DNA from: Sacculina carcini
Lineage: Eukaryota > Arthropoda > Thecostraca > Sacculinidae
Assembly (NCBI GenBank): GCA_916048095.2
Contig: OU696582.1
Span: 3,354,001-3,418,000, forward strand
DNA length: 64,000 bases
Reading direction: 5' to 3'
Part shown: positions 24,180 to 64,000 of the stretch, piece by piece
Layout: each line of letters opens with the position of its first letter
Position numbering within the stretch: position 1 is the stretch's first letter
Translations under genes and position numbers: made by a program
The notes under the pieces: model-generated
Database searches by the model: none
What the model was told of the DNA's origin: nothing
What the model saw: only the letters and a program-made list of their open reading frames with translations

Positions 24180-24500
24180 TGGACTCCGTAGTGTAGTGGT
24201 AGCACACCCGCCTCACAAGCGGGTCCGTGGTCCGAATCCCGGCGGAGGAGAATTTCATTGGACGAATTATATAATCCAACAGCCCCTGTCCACCCAGCGG
24301 TAAATGATGGTATCAGATGTCAGTCATGTGTTGTGCTATGCATTCTGGGGAGGTGGCCCTCTCTAATACGCCTTCCATCCTTGTGCCGCTATAAGGTGGA
24401 CAGGGTTAGTTCTGCGGTGGCAGAGAGCTGCAGGGGACACACCTCTGTTCGTAAGCTTCAGCTTCGTAACCTCCAGCTGTCACTCAGGCCTTTAACCTTT
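24180..24500 (+). repeat. tRNA-derived SINE with a Val(CAC)-like head
   Basis: Box A-like TAGTGTAGTGG and box B-like GGTCCGAATCC lie in a tRNA-like head at 24180-24250. The anticodon arm CCCGC-CTCACAA-GCGGG gives CAC. The T stem and two acceptor pairs do not match, so it is not an intact tRNA gene. A body of about 250 bp follows, containing CACCCAGCGGTAAATG, a motif common in invertebrate tRNA-SINEs. The 3' boundary is uncertain. Confidence 0.6.
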
Positions 24501-26456
24501 AACGCGCCGATAAACACTAATTTACTGCCGGATATACATTTGTGCATCTGGTTTCTAATTCTATCATAGGCACACCTATACAAGTAGGTACCTGATAGAT
24601 CAACTAATGCAGTGCTGATGAAAAGCAGAAAAGCGGCATATCATTCTATTGGCCTTTTGTGTTCTTGATTACCCCAGCGGATTTTACACACAGCTAGCTT
24701 GATCCAAACGTGTGGTTTGTTGTGTTTGTTGCCCTGTGTTCTGTTTAATACCCCATCTATCGTCCGCCGGATAATCTCGTGGAATACATACGTTGTGGAA
24801 AAGCGAAGTAAACGAGGAAAAATTGTTTCATTTCTGCGTAAACACCGTATATTCAATGTGCAAACACATCCGTCTTCCTATCCACGGCATGTTTGCTTAA
24901 CGTTAACTCATGTTTACTTAACGTTCGTTGCTTGACGTCTTATCGCCGCTCAAACAGCAAGTGAGTGTGAAAGTTGTACAGAGAAAGAGTATCGGAAGAA
25001 AGAGGATGCAGGCCTGGGAGACATGACGCGTGACTCCTAAGAACGAGTTCTTTCTTTGCCAACCCTCGCAGTACCACTCGCTCCTCTCTCTCTCCTCATA
25101 CACGCACAAAACGAGGGTGAGAGTGACGGAAAGGTCGCTGACCGTGGCACAAACAACTGCTTCGAGATAAACAAGTATAGGAGATTAGCGACGAATGCGA
25201 GCGTAATGGGGCAACGGGCCTTGGGTTTTACCGAGTAAATGATCTCACATTTCCCCGCCACACAACAACGTCGTAAACATCCATGAATAATAAATCCCCT
25301 GGTTGAGGCGCCAGTGATACATCTTCATCTCAAACAAGCAGTGACACTAGAAATGCTGGTGAAAATACAAAAATTCCAGCGTGACTGAAAGCGGCTGTAC
25401 AAAAGTACCAAGCGAACACAGGTGAGTCCATGAGATGCCACAAGAACCACGATACAATTCCCAGAAAATACCAGACTATGTATGGCTATATGACTTTTGA
25501 TTTTCGTTCTGCGAAAAATGTCATTGGCATGTATTTTCCTGGCTATCCAATCATATCGTATCGTGCACAACTATTTAAAATTATACATTGTGGCTTCAAC
25601 GCAAAACTAATAATTAACTAAAACACAGTCACTATCCGCTTCTATTCAACAATAATTTTGCAAACTTGATCCAGCCAAATTAAACAATTATGAAAAAACA
25701 AACTATTTTGATTTTGGAAAAAGTTGTGACCTATCAAAACAGCCAGAAATTTGATGAAGTCTGCGGGTTTCTGCGGTGTTTAGCCTGGGTAAGCGCGTGA
25801 CACTGAAAATAAAAGGATTACGGAAATCAAGAATGATTGCGGCTTTGTTCGCGGCTTTGTTCACAGGCAATAAAGGGCAGTTTGACGACAAACGAACACT
25901 GGGTATTTTACAATCAAGCTACCTGAGCAGCTAGACGCCTGTCCGAGTAACTCACAGGCGTTGAATTGCTCGAGATCTGTAGGGTGCTATTAAGAAGTCG
26001 CACAAAGACTAGGCTTCCAGTCTACAAGCGCAAAGAGAAAATACAGGGATTCTTCTAAAACAAACTTATTTCCCGAAAATTTACTAATTCATTTGGAGAC
26101 CAGCAGACGATTAACTGTTACCGAGTATCAAATACCATTTATCAGGTAGTGCAGAGTGAAAAACACAAAATTATTCTCTCTATATTGGAAAAATCACACC
26201 GATTAGATGGGTCATCAAACATATTATACAACCAACGCACACACATTCATACAAACACAAAAAAGAGTGAGAACGTGTAACGAAAAACCCCTAAACAGAC
26301 ACACAGAAATTCAAGATGAAGCGCCGAAAAAACCGGCACACCGCGTAACAACGGTTAACCATGGGACACACACGCACATACACGCACACGCACAGACACG
26401 CACACACGCGCCAAATATGGAGTCGCTGACAAAAACACGATCGGGCGACGCGCAGA
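24501..26456. other. Intergenic between the SINE and the Spt5 3' end
   Basis: No gene, RNA or clear transposon end is recognised. It includes the 3' flank of Spt5, but no canonical minus-strand AATAAA was found within about 400 nt of its stop. CA-rich DNA lies at about 26360-26410. Confidence 0.4.
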
Positions 26457-63951
<37,495 letters not shown>

Positions 63952-64000
63952 CTGACGTCACACACACCGCACCACCAAACATACAGACAAACAGATACAG

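Noticed and set aside
24180-24250. Functional tRNA-Val(CAC) gene
   Set aside because: The anticodon arm is good, but the T stem does not pair and two acceptor pairs fail. A SINE-like body follows.

Overview
This 64 kb window comes from a metazoan nuclear genome, most likely an arthropod. The grounds are two TATA-driven genes for secreted His/Gly-rich cuticle-type proteins, very long (CA)n tracts, multi-kilobase introns packed with mobile elements, and hAT, mariner, pogo, Jockey-type LINE and Ty3-like fossils. A species cannot be named from the sequence. Coding exons are GC-rich islands in AT-rich, repeat-laden DNA.

Host genes. (1) Two paralogous three-exon genes on the minus strand (2010-3416 and 20395-22387) encode small secreted proteins. 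Each has a tiny first exon, a second exon with the signal peptide and a His/Gly-rich segment, and a third exon of VKHVPVYK-type repeats. Both have TATA boxes and consistent intron phases. (2) The minus strand from 26457 to beyond the right edge carries the last three exons of the elongation factor Spt5 (SUPT5H). Its terminal introns are about 7.9 kb and 29 kb. (3) Inside the 29 kb intron, on the opposite strand, lies an intronless 876-codon gene for a NRF-6-like membrane acyltransferase-3 protein (57380-60010).

Mobile DNA by region. 4.1-11.5 kb: a hAT element split by a Ty3-like LTR fossil, which itself holds a LINE 3' end and a second LTR fossil. 12.15-12.85 kb: a 21-bp minisatellite. 15.4-17.6 kb: three hAT-type elements nested inside one another, two of them with clear 8-bp target duplications. 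17.8-19.5, 21.6 and 23.4 kb: more hAT elements. 28.6-30.2 kb: a LINE 3' end split by a hAT. 30.9-33.4 kb: a LINE relic split by a mariner. 35.5-36.4 kb: another mariner. 37.7-45.35 kb: a non-coding dispersed repeat family with a CCGCCCGTYGTGCGG hallmark and a two-level tandem interior. 46.4-47.5 kb: a LINE relic. 48.1 and 60.9 kb: pogo/Tigger elements. 50.4-53.2 kb: a nearly intact but 5'-truncated Jockey-group LINE.

How it fits together. Most of the window from 26.5 kb rightwards is Spt5 intron that has grown by element insertion. The last Spt5 intron has an AC run just inside its 5' splice site and about 85 UG repeats abutting its 3' splice site. A further CA tract lies just upstream of the UG tract. 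This arrangement is known to allow RNA pairing that brings splice sites together, and it is the most interesting functional signal here.
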